The notes below the pieces were generated by a model. The model worked only from the letters and a program-made list of their open reading frames with translations, had not been told where the DNA came from and searched no databases. A DNA stretch of 49,789 nucleotides from an uncultured Lachnospiraceae bacterium (GTDB taxonomy: Bacteria; Bacillota; Clostridia; Lachnospirales; Lachnospiraceae), in NCBI GenBank assembly GCA_944380185.1, contig CALWGV010000040.1:1-49789 (forward strand). The letters run 5' to 3'. This document shows, in pieces, positions 34,933 through 45,324 of the stretch. The position numbers were made by a program, and so were the translations under genes. How positions within the stretch are numbered: position 1 is the stretch's first letter; the number at the start of each line of letters is the position of its first letter.

Positions 34933-36203
34933 AGTACCCCACCTGCCTTTATCACGTATTCACCGCTGGCCAGATTTCCATCCGGATAATCATCTTTTTC
35001 CGTGACACCGGAAATGGCCGTATTCTTGCCGATTGTCACACCGTCAGGAATATAGGACTTCTCGCCCACCGTCACCAGATCAGAATTGTAGACCTTGGGG
35101 TCCAGCTTGCTGGGCGCGTATTCGCCTACGCCCATTCTCACGCCGGTGCCCACCTCAGTCTTGTCGGCAATGATCGCCTTTTCGATCACACTGCCCTCTC
35201 CGATCACCACATCCTGCATGATAATGGAATTGCTGACCACGGCCCCCTTGCCGATGGTGACGCCGGAGCCGATCACTGAATTGTACACGCTGCCGTACAC
35301 GCTGGTTCCCTCTCCGATAATGCTGCGCTCGATGGTGGAATCTGCCGAGATATACTGCGGCGGAAGTATATCGCTTTTTGTATATATCTTCCAGTATTCT
35401 TCATAGAGATTAAATACGGGAATGATATCAATCAACTCCATGTTGGCTTCCCAATAAGAGGTAAGGGTCCCCACATCCTTCCAATATCCATTGTATTCAT
35501 AAGCGAAAATCCGCTTTCCTTCGCCGAAACAATAAGGGATGACATGCTTGCCGAAATCACAGCCAGGCTCTTCGGAGAGAGTGATCAAGGCTTCCTTAAG
35601 GACCTTCCAGTTAAAGATATAAATGCCCATCGAAGCCAGATTGCTGCTGGGATTGGCAGGCTTCTCCTCAAACTCTGTGATCTGATTGCGGTCGTCCGTG
35701 ACCAGAATGCCGAAGCGATGCGCTTCCTCTATCGGCACCGGCATAGCTGCAATCGTAATATCCGCGTTGTTTGCCTTGTGATAGTCCAGCATCACTTCAT
35801 AGTCCATCTTATAGATGTGATCGCCGGACAAAATCAGCACATACTCCGGATTATACATTTCCATATAGTTCAGATTCTGATAGATGGCATTGGCCGTACC
35901 GGTATACCATTCGCTGTTGCGGCTCTTCTCATAGGGAGGAAGCACCGTGACACCGCCGATATTCCGGTCCAAATCCCACGGAATACCAATACCTATGTGT
36001 GTATTCAGTTTTAGCGGCTGATACTGTGTCAGCACACCAACCGTATCAATACCGGAATTGATACAGTTGCTCAGCGGGAAATCGATAATGCGGTACTTGC
36101 CGCCAAAGGCCACTGCAGGCTTTGCCACCTTGGCAGTCAGCACCCCCAGGCGGCTTCCCTGTCCGCCTGCTAACAGCATAGCAATCATTTCTTTCTTAAT
36201 CAC
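34929..36203 (-). CDS. glgC: Glucose-1-phosphate adenylyltransferase GlgC
   Basis: The catalytic ADP-glucose pyrophosphorylase, about 424 residues. The nucleotide-binding [23 protein letters not shown], the [10 protein letters not shown] loop and GTANAIYQN are intact; beta-helix repeats close the protein. The GTG at 36203 is preferred because AAGGGG lies six bases before it; a longer frame from the GTG at 36212 overlaps that SD. With glgD this forms the committing step of glycogen synthesis. A GTCCGG/CCGGAC hairpin (36234-36256) lies in the leader. Confidence 0.95.
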   Translation of the reverse strand: MIKKEMIAMLLAGGQGSRLGVLTAKVAKPAVAFGGKYRIIDFPLSNCINSGIDTVGVLTQYQPLKLNTHIGIGIPWDLDRNIGGVTVLPPYEKSRNSEWYTGTANAIYQNLNYMEMYNPEYVLILSGDHIYKMDYEVMLDYHKANNADITIAAMPVPIEEAHRFGILVTDDRNQITEFEEKPANPSSNLASMGIYIFNWKVLKEALITLSEEPGCDFGKHVIPYCFGEGKRIFAYEYNGYWKDVGTLTSYWEANMELIDIIPVFNLYEEYWKIYTKSDILPPQYISADSTIERSIIGEGTSVYGSVYNSVIGSGVTIGKGAVVSNSIIMQDVVIGEGSVIEKAIIADKTEVGTGVRMGVGEYAPSKLDPKVYNSDLVTVGEKSYIPDGVTIGKNTAISGVTEKDDYPDGNLASGEYVIKAGGVL

Positions 36204-36368
36204 ACAATTCACCCCTTGCTGTAAGATTAGTCTCCGTCCGGGAGCAGCGATTCCGGACAGATAAAGCTTGTACGGCTTCGTTTCCAGTATATCACATATT
36301 TTAGGATTAGTGAATAAAAATATTTGATTTTCTAAATTTTCTTTGTGCAGTTTTCCATGACTGCCTTC

Positions 36369-36397
36369 TTGCAGGGCGGGAAAAAATCATTTATAAT
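36369..36397 (+). promoter_or_regulatory. Promoter of asnS
   Basis: TTGCAG, 17 bases, TATAAT. The 120-base leader that follows contains a short ATGCG/CGCAT stem with seven T after it (36424-36451), a weak attenuator candidate, but no T-box core was found. The glgC side of this gap shows only a weak possible promoter. Confidence 0.6.
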
Positions 36398-36524
36398 TTA
36401 TTATATATGCCCGAACCCCGGGACATGCGTAAAGCTGCGCATTTTTTTCTCGCAAAAATCGTGTCTCGTCGGCGCTTATGCCGTTTTCACGATTTGCCGG
36501 AATGCGCTGCAGGAAGGAGACATC

Positions 36525-37916
36525 ATGAATTTAACCGATATCCGCGACATTTTCCGCGATAAAGAAAGCTATCTGGGCGAAACGGTAGAAGTAGGCGGCT
36601 GGGTCCGCTCCAACCGCGCCTCCAAGAATTTCGGCTTTCTGGTCATCAGCGACGGAACCTTTTTTGAGCCTCTCCAGGTAGTCTATCACGATAATCAGGA
36701 GAATTTTGCTCAGCTGTCCAAGCTGAACGTGGGTGCTGCCGTCCTGGTAAAAGGAACTCTGGTCGCTACCCCCGAGGCCAAGCAGCCCTTCGAAATCCAG
36801 GCGGATTCCATCGAGCTGGAGGGAACCTCCACCCCGGATTATCCGCTGCAGAAGAAACGCCACTCCTTTGAGTACCTGCGCACGATCTCCCATCTGCGCC
36901 CCCGCACCAACACCTTCCAGGCGGTATTCCGCGTCCGCTCCCTGGCGGCTGCGGCCATCCATGAGTTTTTCCAGGAGAGAGGCTTTGTCTATGTACACAC
37001 GCCTCTGATCACTGGCAGCGACTGCGAAGGCGCCGGCGAGATGTTTCAGGTGACCACTCTGGATTTAAACAATATTCCCCGCACGGCGGACGGCGCCGTG
37101 GACTACTCCAAGGATTTCTTCGGCAAGCCCACCAATCTGACCGTCAGCGGCCAGCTAAACGGCGAGACCTATGCCATGGCCTTCAAAAAAATCTATACTT
37201 TTGGCCCCACCTTCCGGGCGGAAAATTCCAACACTACCCGCCATGCGGCGGAATTCTGGATGATCGAACCGGAGATCGCCTTTGCCGACCTGAAGGACGA
37301 CATGATTCTGGCCGAGAGCATGTTAAAGTACATCATCCGCTATGTACTGGAGAAGGCTCCGGAGGAGATGAATTTCTTCAACAGTTTCGTGGACAAGGGC
37401 CTGTTAGACCGTTTAAACCATGTGCTGCATTCCGATTTTGGCCATGTGACCTATACGGAGGCCATCCGCCTCTTGGAAGAGCACAACGATCAGTTTGACT
37501 ACAAGGTTTCCTGGGGCTGCGATCTGCAGACTGAGCATGAGCGCTATCTGACTGAGCAGCTTTTCAAGCGCCCGGTCTTTGTCACCGACTACCCCAAGGA
37601 GATCAAGGCCTTCTACATGAAGCAGAATGACGACGGCAAGACCGTGGCCGCCATGGACTGCCTGGTGCCGGGTATTGGCGAGATCATCGGCGGCAGCCAG
37701 CGTGAGGACGACTATGACAAGCTTCTCACCCGGATGAAGGAGCTGGGGCTGAAGGAGGAGGACTATGGTTTCTACCTGGATCTGCGCCGTTACGGCTCTG
37801 CCAGACACGCAGGCTTCGGGCTGGGCTTTGAGCGCTGTGTCATGTATCTGACCGGCATGAGCAATATCCGTGACGTAATTCCTTTCCCCCGCACCGTGGG
37901 CAGCTGCGATCTGTAA
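36525..37916 (+). CDS. asnS: Asparaginyl-tRNA synthetase
   Basis: A 463-residue class IIb synthetase charging tRNA-Asn. The OB-fold anticodon domain is at the N-terminus ([24 protein letters not shown]); class II motif 1 lies in [19 protein letters not shown], motif 2 in TFRAEN and motif 3 in [13 protein letters not shown]. The start is the ATG at 36525 after AGGAAGGAG; a longer frame from 36345 is spurious. Presence of AsnS shows direct asparagine charging. Confidence 0.97.
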   Translation: MNLTDIRDIFRDKESYLGETVEVGGWVRSNRASKNFGFLVISDGTFFEPLQVVYHDNQENFAQLSKLNVGAAVLVKGTLVATPEAKQPFEIQADSIELEGTSTPDYPLQKKRHSFEYLRTISHLRPRTNTFQAVFRVRSLAAAAIHEFFQERGFVYVHTPLITGSDCEGAGEMFQVTTLDLNNIPRTADGAVDYSKDFFGKPTNLTVSGQLNGETYAMAFKKIYTFGPTFRAENSNTTRHAAEFWMIEPEIAFADLKDDMILAESMLKYIIRYVLEKAPEEMNFFNSFVDKGLLDRLNHVLHSDFGHVTYTEAIRLLEEHNDQFDYKVSWGCDLQTEHERYLTEQLFKRPVFVTDYPKEIKAFYMKQNDDGKTVAAMDCLVPGIGEIIGGSQREDDYDKLLTRMKELGLKEEDYGFYLDLRRYGSARHAGFGLGFERCVMYLTGMSNIRDVIPFPRTVGSCDL

Positions 37917-37963
37917 ACCGCCGCGGTCACACGGAAAAACAAAACCGGAGGATAAAAAAAAGA

Positions 37964-38016
37964 ACATAAAGATGCCGCTCCAAGGCCTTACCGGGCCCAG
38001 AGCGGCATCTTTATGT
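37964..38016 (-). terminator. Terminator of the holin/amidase cassette
   Basis: Perfect 17-bp arms with a 19-base loop between asnS and the amidase gene. On the minus strand it is followed by TTCTTTTTTTTAT; on the plus strand the T run is poor, so it mainly serves the minus-strand cassette. Confidence 0.88.
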
Positions 38017-38031
38017 CAGATATTCAAGTGA

Positions 38032-38835
38032 TCAGGCATTGCCATTTACAATATAAGTCTCATATCCCTTCTCCTCCAGCTCGGCCGACAGCCGGTCTGC
38101 ATTGGCCAGAGAGCGAAAGGCGCCTGCCTGGACCTTATAGTAGCCGTCCGCTGCCTTCACATAGGCGTCCGCGTATCCATCCGCCCTCAGTCTTTGACGG
38201 AGGGCATCGGCATTGACCTTATCGCGGAAAGCTCCTGTCTGCACGCGGTAGAGCAACCGGCCGCCGCTTTCAGTTCCTCCTTCAGCTGTGCCGTCCTCTC
38301 CCGCCTCCGGACCGGCCAGGCTGCGTTCTACATCCCGGCGAAAATCATCCATCGTCCTGTCATGCAGGGGAAACCAGTGCATCACATCGGCATGATTGCT
38401 GGCAATCCCGGCAATATAGCCCTCGCTGTGGCAGATGATATTCTCCGGACCAAATCCAAAGACACGGGACAGATAGGCAGCCAGCTCCACAGCTCTGTCA
38501 TAAACCTTCTGAAAATACGTCCTGTCCCCCAGGCTCTCCGGTTCACACATTTCCAGGGAGACCATGGTGTCATTGCCGGATCCCCTGTCCCCTCTTCCGC
38601 AGTGCCAGGCCCGCCAGGTATTTCCTTTCTCACAGGGCAGTGTTTCAATAACGTCTTCATCATCCACAAAAAAATGCACGGCCTTCTCGATGCCCGGCTT
38701 ATTCCAGCGAAGGGCAAAATCCTCCGCCATCACCCCCGGCGTCGCCGTGCTGTGTATCATACAGCCCTTGGGCGTGATCTTCCTTCCGGCCTTATAGCAG
38801 TCATTCTGCGTTATATATTGTTTCGTGATCCTCAC
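38032..38835 (-). CDS. N-acetylmuramoyl-L-alanine amidase with two SPOR repeats (endolysin-like)
   Basis: A 267-residue peptidoglycan hydrolase. Amidase_2 domain with the metal-binding His residues in CMIHSTATPG, WHCG and ASNHADV, and SLEMCEP. Two tandem SPOR-like repeats close the protein (YRVQTGAFRDKVNADALR and YKVQAGAFRSLANADRLS). It starts with GTG overlapping the holin stop (GTGA); a longer frame to 39012 lies inside the holin gene. No signal peptide, so export would need the holin or lysis. Together they form a phage-type lysis cassette. Confidence 0.88.
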   Translation of the reverse strand: MRITKQYITQNDCYKAGRKITPKGCMIHSTATPGVMAEDFALRWNKPGIEKAVHFFVDDEDVIETLPCEKGNTWRAWHCGRGDRGSGNDTMVSLEMCEPESLGDRTYFQKVYDRAVELAAYLSRVFGFGPENIICHSEGYIAGIASNHADVMHWFPLHDRTMDDFRRDVERSLAGPEAGEDGTAEGGTESGGRLLYRVQTGAFRDKVNADALRQRLRADGYADAYVKAADGYYKVQAGAFRSLANADRLSAELEEKGYETYIVNGNA

Positions 38836-39101
38836 TTTTGGCCGTCCCCCTTCATCTGCTTGTAGATCTGATTGGCTCCGGTGGCTGCCAATCCCGATAC
38901 AATACCGATGGCGATGGAGGTCAGCGGATCCTCTCCCGGGAAGCTCTCCATTGTCAGACAGGCGACTATTCCAAGCACCCCTCCCAGTGCGCCGCAGATA
39001 ACCGGCACCCATTTTGACGCCAGCGGCGTGGCCTTCACCAGCTGTCCTGCCAAGTAGCAGATCACAGTGATCACAGCCACGCCGGCTATTCCAAAATCCA
39101 T
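38832..39101 (-). CDS. Phage-type holin (Hol44-like)
   Basis: An 89-residue membrane protein with two to three hydrophobic segments, a charged C-terminus and the IAIGIVSGLAATGANQIYKQ segment typical of Hol44-family holins. The ATG follows AGAAGGGAG. It is coupled to the amidase gene. No other phage genes surround it: asnS lies on one side and uridine kinase on the other. Confidence 0.85.
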   Translation of the reverse strand: MDFGIAGVAVITVICYLAGQLVKATPLASKWVPVICGALGGVLGIVACLTMESFPGEDPLTSIAIGIVSGLAATGANQIYKQMKGDGQK

Positions 39102-39167
39102 ATGAAACTCCCTTCTGTTTTTCTCTCTACTCTATTCATATGCGCCAGAAGGAAATTTGTCCCTAAA

Positions 39168-39797
39168 TCAACAAAAATATGGACTGCGCCTGAGCAGCGC
39201 TTCGATATAGCACTCCAAAATATCCAGAGCCGGCTTATTATGGCCTCCCCGGGGAACAATCAGGTCCGCATACTTTTTACTGGGCTCCACAAATTTTTCG
39301 TGCATAGGCTTGACTGTGGCGCTGTACTGATTCAGCACCGATTCCAGGCTGCGGCCCCGCTCCTTGGTATCCCGCAGAATACGGCGGGCCAGCCGCTCCT
39401 CGGCATCCGTATCCACAAAGATGCGCAGATCCATCAGCTCCCGCAGCCGGGAGTCTTCCAGCACCAGTATTCCCTCGACGATAATCACCGGCCGAGGCTC
39501 CATCCGCACCGTCTCCTTGGCCCGGTTGTGGACCGCATAGTCATAAGTAGGATGTTCGATAGCCCGTCCTGCCTTCAGCTCCTGGATATGGCTGACCATA
39601 TATTCTGTCTCGAAAGCATCAGGATGATCGTAGTTTAACTGCGCCCGCTGTGCAAAGGGCATTCCATCGTGCGCCCGGTAATAGTTGTCATGGCCCAAAA
39701 CCTGAATCTGGCTGCCAAACCGTTCGCCCAGCTTTCTCACCACAGTCGTCTTGCCGGAAGCAGAGCCTCCGGCGATCCCGATAATCGTAATTTCCAT
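39168..39797 (-). CDS. udk: Uridine kinase
   Basis: A 209-residue P-loop kinase of the Udk/PRK family that phosphorylates uridine and cytidine. Walker A GGSASGKTTVV, the HDNYYR motif, NYDHPDAFETE and RRILRDTKERGRS are visible. SD GGAGGAAAAGG precedes the ATG. It lies 53 bases beyond prfA on the same strand. Confidence 0.93.
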   Translation of the reverse strand: MEITIIGIAGGSASGKTTVVRKLGERFGSQIQVLGHDNYYRAHDGMPFAQRAQLNYDHPDAFETEYMVSHIQELKAGRAIEHPTYDYAVHNRAKETVRMEPRPVIIVEGILVLEDSRLRELMDLRIFVDTDAEERLARRILRDTKERGRSLESVLNQYSATVKPMHEKFVEPSKKYADLIVPRGGHNKPALDILECYIEALLRRSPYFC

Positions 39798-39850
39798 ACC
39801 TTTTCCTCCGTTGTATGCCCTAAGGGGTAAACCTCTTTGTCCCTGCCTTT

Positions 39851-40927
39851 TTACGCCGTCTCGCTTAAATGGGCCAGCTTCTCCGCCTGATCGGCCGCAA
39901 TCAGGCTGTCTATGATCTCAAACAGATCTCCGTCCATAATATCGTTTATCCTGTACAAGGTAAGCTTAATCCGATGCTCCGTCACCCTGCCCTGGGGAAA
40001 ATTATAGGTGCGGATTTTTTCCGAGCGGTCGCCTGTGCCGATCTGGCTGCGCCTCTCCTGGGCTTCTGCCGCCTGCTTCTTGGCCAATTCCAGATCATAG
40101 AGCCGTGAGCGCAGTACCTTGAGCGCCTTCTCCTTGTTCTTCAGCTGGGACTTCTCATCCTGACAGGAGATGACGATCCCGGTGGGAATATGGGTCAGAC
40201 GGACAGCAGAGTCCGTCGTATTTACACACTGACCGCCATTGCCGGAGGCGCGGAACACGTCGAATTTACAGTCGTTCATATCGATCTCCACATCCACCTC
40301 CTCGGCCTCCGGCATAATGGCCACCGTACTGGTGGAAGTGTGAATACGGCCGCCGGACTCGGTCTCCGGGACACGCTGGACCCGGTGAACCCCGCTCTCA
40401 TACTTCAGCTTGGAATAAGCCCCGTTCCCGCTGATCATAAAGACCACTTCCTTGAAGCCGCCTATTCCGTTTTCATTGACGCTCACCAGCTCTGTCTTCC
40501 AGCGGTTGCGCTCGGCAAAACGGCAGTACATCCGGTACAGCTCGGCGGAAAAAAGCGCTGCCTCATCGCCGCCGGCCCCGGCCCGAATCTCCACAATCAC
40601 GTTCTTCTCATCGTTGGGATCCTTGGGAAGCAGCAAAATCTTCAGCTGATGCTCCAGCTCCTCGATCCGCTTTCTCGCGTCGGCCAGCTCCTCCTTGGCC
40701 AATTCCCGCATCTCCTCGTCGTTCTCCTCGTCCAAAATAGCCAGACTGTCCTGTACATCCTGCTCGGCCGCTTTGTACGCCCGATATGTCTCCACCAGAG
40801 GGGCAAGCTCCGCCTGTTCCTTCATCAGGCGGCGCAGCCTGGCCGGATCACCGGCCACCGCAGGAGTCGACAGCTCTGCCTGCAGCTCCTCATAGCGCGC
40901 CACTATATCTTCCAAACGATCAAACAT
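39851..40927 (-). CDS. prfA: Peptide chain release factor 1
   Basis: A 358-residue RF1 recognising UAA and UAG stops. The peptidyl-tRNA hydrolysis motif GGQ is in [19 protein letters not shown]; the stop-codon reading region is central. The Gln is the methylation target of PrmC, encoded directly upstream with an eight-base overlap. Confidence 0.97.
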   Translation of the reverse strand: MFDRLEDIVARYEELQAELSTPAVAGDPARLRRLMKEQAELAPLVETYRAYKAAEQDVQDSLAILDEENDEEMRELAKEELADARKRIEELEHQLKILLLPKDPNDEKNVIVEIRAGAGGDEAALFSAELYRMYCRFAERNRWKTELVSVNENGIGGFKEVVFMISGNGAYSKLKYESGVHRVQRVPETESGGRIHTSTSTVAIMPEAEEVDVEIDMNDCKFDVFRASGNGGQCVNTTDSAVRLTHIPTGIVISCQDEKSQLKNKEKALKVLRSRLYDLELAKKQAAEAQERRSQIGTGDRSEKIRTYNFPQGRVTEHRIKLTLYRINDIMDGDLFEIIDSLIAADQAEKLAHLSETA

Positions 40928-41819
40928 CCAAATATACTCCTCTCACCACGCGGTCGTTTCCCGCCAAATCCTTTCTCACTTCCACCTGTGCAAATCCGGC
41001 CGCCCGCAAAAGTTCAGGTACGCTCTCTCCCTGATCATAACCGATCTCCAGATAAAGGCGTCCGCCGCGCGCCAGATAATTACCTGCCTCCCCGGCTATG
41101 CGCCGGTAGAAGGCCAGACCGTCCGCCTCCCCGTCCAGAGCAAGCCTGGGCTCATAGTCCTTCACCTCCGGCATCAGCTCATCGATCACCGCCGTGGCGA
41201 TGTACGGCGGGTTGGAAGCGATCACGGTGAAACGCTCCCCCGCAGGCAGCGCACCAAAAAGGTCCCCGCGCAGAATCCTCGCCTTGCATCCCAGCTGCTG
41301 TGCATTCTCGCAAGCCAGCTCTACCGCTGTCTCCGAAATATCGCACAGGGTCGGCTGCCAACCGCCCAGGCAGGCTAAGGAGAGGCCGATACAGCCGGTC
41401 CCGCAGCACAGATCCAGAAGAGCTCCGCCGGATGCCGCAGCAGCCCTGTCCTTCTCTTCTGCGAGAATCCACTCCACCAGTGTCTCCGTATCCTGCCGGG
41501 GAATAAGCACGCCGGACCGGACGCGAAAAGACAGACCCATGAATTCCGTTTCTCCCAGCAGATAAGCCAGGGGAACGCGGCGGCAGCGTTCTTTGACTCT
41601 CTCCTGCCAAAGCTGCGGTATCTGCCCCGGACGTTCCTTTTTCCTCCAGAGATATTCTGCCCGGCTTATATGGAAGGTATCCGACAGAATATACCACGCA
41701 TCCAGCTCTGCCTCCGCCACGCCTGCCGCCTCCAAGCGCAGAACAGCATTGTCAAGCAGCTCCTCATAAGTGGGGCCGGCAGATATCTGCCCGCCTCTTT
41801 CCGTAGTCTCCACCATCAT
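40920..41819 (-). CDS. prmC: Release factor glutamine methyltransferase PrmC
   Basis: A 299-residue SAM-dependent methyltransferase that modifies the GGQ Gln of release factors. The SAM site [16 protein letters not shown] and the catalytic NPPY (in [11 protein letters not shown]) are present. Its ATG overlaps the DUF1385 stop and its end overlaps prfA, so the three genes are coupled. Confidence 0.95.
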   Translation of the reverse strand: MMVETTERGGQISAGPTYEELLDNAVLRLEAAGVAEAELDAWYILSDTFHISRAEYLWRKKERPGQIPQLWQERVKERCRRVPLAYLLGETEFMGLSFRVRSGVLIPRQDTETLVEWILAEEKDRAAAASGGALLDLCCGTGCIGLSLACLGGWQPTLCDISETAVELACENAQQLGCKARILRGDLFGALPAGERFTVIASNPPYIATAVIDELMPEVKDYEPRLALDGEADGLAFYRRIAGEAGNYLARGGRLYLEIGYDQGESVPELLRAAGFAQVEVRKDLAGNDRVVRGVYLDV

Positions 41820-42853
41820 TCTCCACAGACGCAGGCCGAAGCCGCCGCCTCAGCACTCTCATCCGAAGCAGGTCCATCACCGGAGCTTTCGCCGGAATTC
41901 TCTCCGGTTCCCTCTAATTCGCTTTCGGGAAAATTTTCCCGCAGATAGGCCCGCCAGTCAAAAACTGCCTCCACTGAAGCTATCCCCACCTCGATCATCT
42001 CGTCATCCGGCTCCCTGGTCGTCAAACCCTGCAGCCAGAGACCCGGACGGCTCAGCGCATTGATGACCGGGGAATCGCTGCGGCCTGCCAATTTCAGAAA
42101 TTCATAGGATATGCCCGTGACCACCGGCAGCAGCAAAATGCGGCTCACCATCCGTAGCCACACCGTGTCGGTATGGACAAACATCACCACCACCGTGCTG
42201 ATAACGATGACAAAAAGCAGGAAGCTGGTGCCGCAGCGCTTATGTTCTTTGGAGCTCTTACGCACATTCTCCACCGTCAGAGGCAGGCCATGCTCTATAC
42301 AGTTGATGCACTTATGCTCCGCCCCATGATACATATAGACCCGGCGAATATCCTGCATCAGAGAGATAGCCGCCACATATCCGACAAAAATGGCTATGCG
42401 GATCACACCCTCCAGCACAGCGATGCCCAGGTAGCCGGAGATCCACCGCCGGAAAAAGCCGGCGATCCAGGTGGGCAGCAGCATAAAGATGCCCACGGCC
42501 AGCACCAGAGCAAAGACCATAGTAACGCTCATCACCAGGTCCTCCTTTTTTTTCTGCCTGGCAAGCTCTTTCTCCGTTATCTGTGCCGCTTTTTCCTTCT
42601 CCTCTTCCTCCTCATAGAAGGAAGCAGAATAGTTGAGTATATTCATTCCCAGACTCAGAGACTCGATGAAATTAAAAATTCCGCGAATAAAGGGAACACG
42701 AAACAGAGCACACTTCGTCGTTATTCCCCGGTAAGTATCTTTCTTGATCTCTATCTCACCGTCCGGCTTGCGGACAGCCACGGCGTATTTTTCGCCGTTT
42801 TTCATCATAACTCCTTCGATCACGGCCTGGCCGCCGATCCCCGATGATTTCAT
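41816..42853 (-). CDS. DUF1385 membrane protein
   Basis: A 345-residue membrane protein of the DUF1385/COG3872 family, with the N-terminal GGQAVIEGVMMKNG signature, about four to five hydrophobic segments and EHKCINCIEHG in the middle. The last 40 residues are acidic and low-complexity. It is a standard neighbour of rpmE and prfA in Firmicutes; its function is not established. Confidence 0.9.
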   Translation of the reverse strand: MKSSGIGGQAVIEGVMMKNGEKYAVAVRKPDGEIEIKKDTYRGITTKCALFRVPFIRGIFNFIESLSLGMNILNYSASFYEEEEEKEKAAQITEKELARQKKKEDLVMSVTMVFALVLAVGIFMLLPTWIAGFFRRWISGYLGIAVLEGVIRIAIFVGYVAAISLMQDIRRVYMYHGAEHKCINCIEHGLPLTVENVRKSSKEHKRCGTSFLLFVIVISTVVVMFVHTDTVWLRMVSRILLLPVVTGISYEFLKLAGRSDSPVINALSRPGLWLQGLTTREPDDEMIEVGIASVEAVFDWRAYLRENFPESELEGTGENSGESSGDGPASDESAEAAASACVCGE

Positions 42854-42941
42854 TTTGTCGTATCAACCTGTCCTTTCTTTGTCGCCAAGGCCTCCCGTCA
42901 CCTTTGCCCGGTGTCCGGAGCACTCTTCCTGATCTCATATG

Positions 42942-42986
42942 AAAAAAGGCTGGAATTTCATGGCACATGCACGAAACCCCAACCTT
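42942..42986 (-). terminator. Terminator after rpmE
   Basis: On the minus strand, AAGG(T)TGG...CC(A)GCCTT arms enclosing TTTCGTG/CATGAAA, then TTTTTT. It separates rpmE from the DUF1385-prmC-prfA unit, possibly with partial read-through. Confidence 0.75.
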
Positions 42987-42998
42987 GTCTTCTCTGTC

Positions 42999-43208
42999 TT
43001 AATTCTCTGTTTTGATGCCGTATTTGCGGTTAAACTTATCGATACGGCCTCTGGCGGCAGTGGCTTTCTGCTGGCCGGTGTAGAAAGGATGGCACTTGGA
43101 GCAAACCTCCACGTGAATCTCCTTCTTGGTAGAACCGGTTACGAATTCGTTGCCGCAGTTGCAAATCACCTTCGCCTGATAATACTCAGGATGAATTCCG
43201 TCTTTCAT
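42999..43208 (-). CDS. rpmE: 50S ribosomal protein L31 (zinc-binding form)
   Basis: A 69-residue L31 with the zinc-ligand pattern CNCGN...[10 protein letters not shown]. This is the C-plus form used when zinc is sufficient; no zinc-free paralogue is seen in the window. SD TGAGGTG precedes the ATG. Confidence 0.97.
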   Translation of the reverse strand: MKDGIHPEYYQAKVICNCGNEFVTGSTKKEIHVEVCSKCHPFYTGQQKATAARGRIDKFNRKYGIKTEN

Positions 43209-43333
43209 TTTTTCACCTCATCATTCTCTCTTTGATGGTTCCGACCATCCTATATAAACAGCTCACTCATTGTACCACAGGCGTCAAAAAAATGCAAGAG
43301 TCATTTAAGCGGACAGCCGTTTTTCTGTGATGA

Positions 43334-45022
43334 TCAGATAAATCTCGTCTTCTTGGCAATGGCGATAAATTCCCTGTTGCTTTTGGTCCGGGCAAACATA
43401 TCCAGAATACGCTCCACCGCCTCATCGGACTTCAGTCCGCTGACCGCCTTGTGGATATTGTCCGCCGCCTCCTTCTCCTCCGGCGTCAGCAAGAGATCGT
43501 CCCTTCTGGTGCCGGATTTCAGGATATCTATCGCAGGGAAAATCCTCTTCTCCGACAGCCGGCGATTCAGCACCAGTTCCATGTTGCCGGTCCCTTTGAA
43601 TTCCTCATAAATCACGTCGTCCATGCGGCTCCCCGTCTCCACCAGGGCCGTGGCCAGGATCGTCAGGCTGCCTCCTTCACGCATATTGCGGGCTGCGCCG
43701 AAAAATCGTTTGGGCATATACAGGGCTGCCGGGTCCAGGCCTCCGGACAGAGTACGGCCGCTGGGCGCCACCGTCAGATTGTAGGCCCGGGCCAGGCGGG
43801 TGATGCTGTCCAACAGAATAATCACGTCACAGCCATGTTCCACCAGGCGTTTTGCACGCTCCAGAACCATCTCCGACACTCTCTTGTGATGATCGGGCAG
43901 CTCGTCAAAAGTAGAATAGATAACCTCTGCGTTCTCCCCCTCGATGGACTCCTTGATATCCGTGACCTCCTCCGGCCGCTCATCGATCAGCAATACGATA
44001 AGTTTCATGCCGGGATGATTGACCTTGATGGACTGCGCCACCTGCTTGAGCAAGGTGGTTTTGCCGGCCTTGGGCGGCGACACGATCATTCCCCTCTGTC
44101 CCTTGCCGATGGGGGAGAGCAAATCCACGAGCCGCATAGAAAGCTTGCCCCCCGGCGTCTCCAGATGCAGCCGGCTGTTGGGAAAAATAGGCGTCAAATC
44201 CTCAAAATTCGGGCGCTTTTCCGCCGCCTTGGGCGGAAGACCATTGATCTTATCCACAAAGAGCAGAGCGGCAAACTTTTCCGTTCCCGTCTTAATCCGC
44301 TTCGTACCGCAGACCATATCGCCGGTTTTCATATTAAAGCGGCGAATCTGGGACGGCGCCACATAGACGTCATTGTCTCCCGGCAGATAATTCTCACAGC
44401 GGATAAAGCCAAAACCGTCGGGCATAATCTCCAGAATACCCTCCGCCGTCTCTCCGCTGTTTAAAGTCTCCAGACTGATGCGCTTCTCCTCATCGGCGGT
44501 GCGGACGGCATCGTCCTCCTCATAGACAGCGCTCTCCCCATATCGCACACTGTCGTAACGGGTACTGTCATAGCGGGCATTTTCCGATACGACCGTCTCA
44601 TCGCGCAAAGCCTCATAGCGCTGATTGTCGTTATGGGACCGATCGTTCTGCCCATTTTCATAACGGCTGCCGTTTCCTCTGTCCCGCTCTCCCCTGCGGT
44701 CATTCTCCGCCCTGGGTGTCTGACCGGCTCTGCGGTGGATCACAACCTTGCGTGAATTCTCTCTCTTGGGCTCGGATTCTCGTTTGAGCTCGTTTTCTCT
44801 TTTGGACTCGTTTTCTCTTTTGGGCTCGGATTCTCTTTTAGGCTCGTTTTTTTTCTGTTCGGCCCTATTCTCCGTCTGTTTTTCCTGATTCTGTTTGGGA
44901 TCCGTGGCCAGCAGCGCCTCGATAACCTCTGCCTTGCGCATACCGGACAGACGCGCGATTCCTCTGTCCTTGGCAATGTCCTTCAGTGTTGACAAGGGTA
45001 AACTTTCATACTTTTCTCGCAT
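43334..45022 (-). CDS. rho: Transcription termination factor Rho
   Basis: A 562-residue hexameric RNA helicase. Rho-N helical domain ([20 protein letters not shown]) at the N-terminus, an inserted charged linker at about 50-190, cold-shock RNA-binding domain ([13 protein letters not shown]), Walker [13 protein letters not shown], Walker [17 protein letters not shown] and an intact R-loop. The linker includes four to five near-repeats of an eight-residue Ser/Glu/Pro-Lys-Arg-Glu unit (44766-44850) and an Arg/Asp/Asn-rich stretch. Such inserts are known in some Rho proteins and can aid RNA binding or phase separation. Confidence 0.96.
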   Translation of the reverse strand: MREKYESLPLSTLKDIAKDRGIARLSGMRKAEVIEALLATDPKQNQEKQTENRAEQKKNEPKRESEPKRENESKRENELKRESEPKRENSRKVVIHRRAGQTPRAENDRRGERDRGNGSRYENGQNDRSHNDNQRYEALRDETVVSENARYDSTRYDSVRYGESAVYEEDDAVRTADEEKRISLETLNSGETAEGILEIMPDGFGFIRCENYLPGDNDVYVAPSQIRRFNMKTGDMVCGTKRIKTGTEKFAALLFVDKINGLPPKAAEKRPNFEDLTPIFPNSRLHLETPGGKLSMRLVDLLSPIGKGQRGMIVSPPKAGKTTLLKQVAQSIKVNHPGMKLIVLLIDERPEEVTDIKESIEGENAEVIYSTFDELPDHHKRVSEMVLERAKRLVEHGCDVIILLDSITRLARAYNLTVAPSGRTLSGGLDPAALYMPKRFFGAARNMREGGSLTILATALVETGSRMDDVIYEEFKGTGNMELVLNRRLSEKRIFPAIDILKSGTRRDDLLLTPEEKEAADNIHKAVSGLKSDEAVERILDMFARTKSNREFIAIAKKTRFI

Positions 45023-45261
45023 AAATTTCCTCTCTTATTTTCATGGCCGGCAATGACCGCATCAGCAGTCATGTCCATTTTTCGTCCATATTTTTTCAAT
45101 GTTGTCATGCGTCGTCTTTTTATGTTTTCAAAGGATAAATTTCACCGACAAGGCTGCCGGATAGCAGTAATATAGGTTTGGCAAAGAGATGCATCCCAAC
45201 AGGCAGCATAGTTTTAAAGACCCTTTGAAGGGAACACTTTCCTAAATTTCAGATTCCTCGG

Positions 45262-45290
45262 TTGAATTCCTTCAGCAAAGTTGCTATGAT
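45262..45290 (+). promoter_or_regulatory. Promoter of the DUF4364 gene
   Basis: TTGAAT, 17 bases, TATGAT. No clear sigma-A promoter for rho was found in the 45023-45261 part of this gap, which holds only a CCCTTTGAAGGG palindrome and AT-rich sequence; a long rho leader is likely. Confidence 0.5.
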
Positions 45291-45324
45291 AAGAAAAGAA
45301 ACGACTCCTAAGGAGGGATTGTCT

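Noticed and set aside
36398-36524. T-box in the asnS leader
   Set aside because: Synthetase leaders often carry a T-box, but the GGTACC-type core and stem I motifs are absent; only a weak hairpin with a T run is present.
38836-39012. Longer N-terminus for the amidase
   Set aside because: The extension is an out-of-frame reading of the holin gene; the GTG at 38835 overlaps the holin stop and has an SD-like AAGGGGG upstream.
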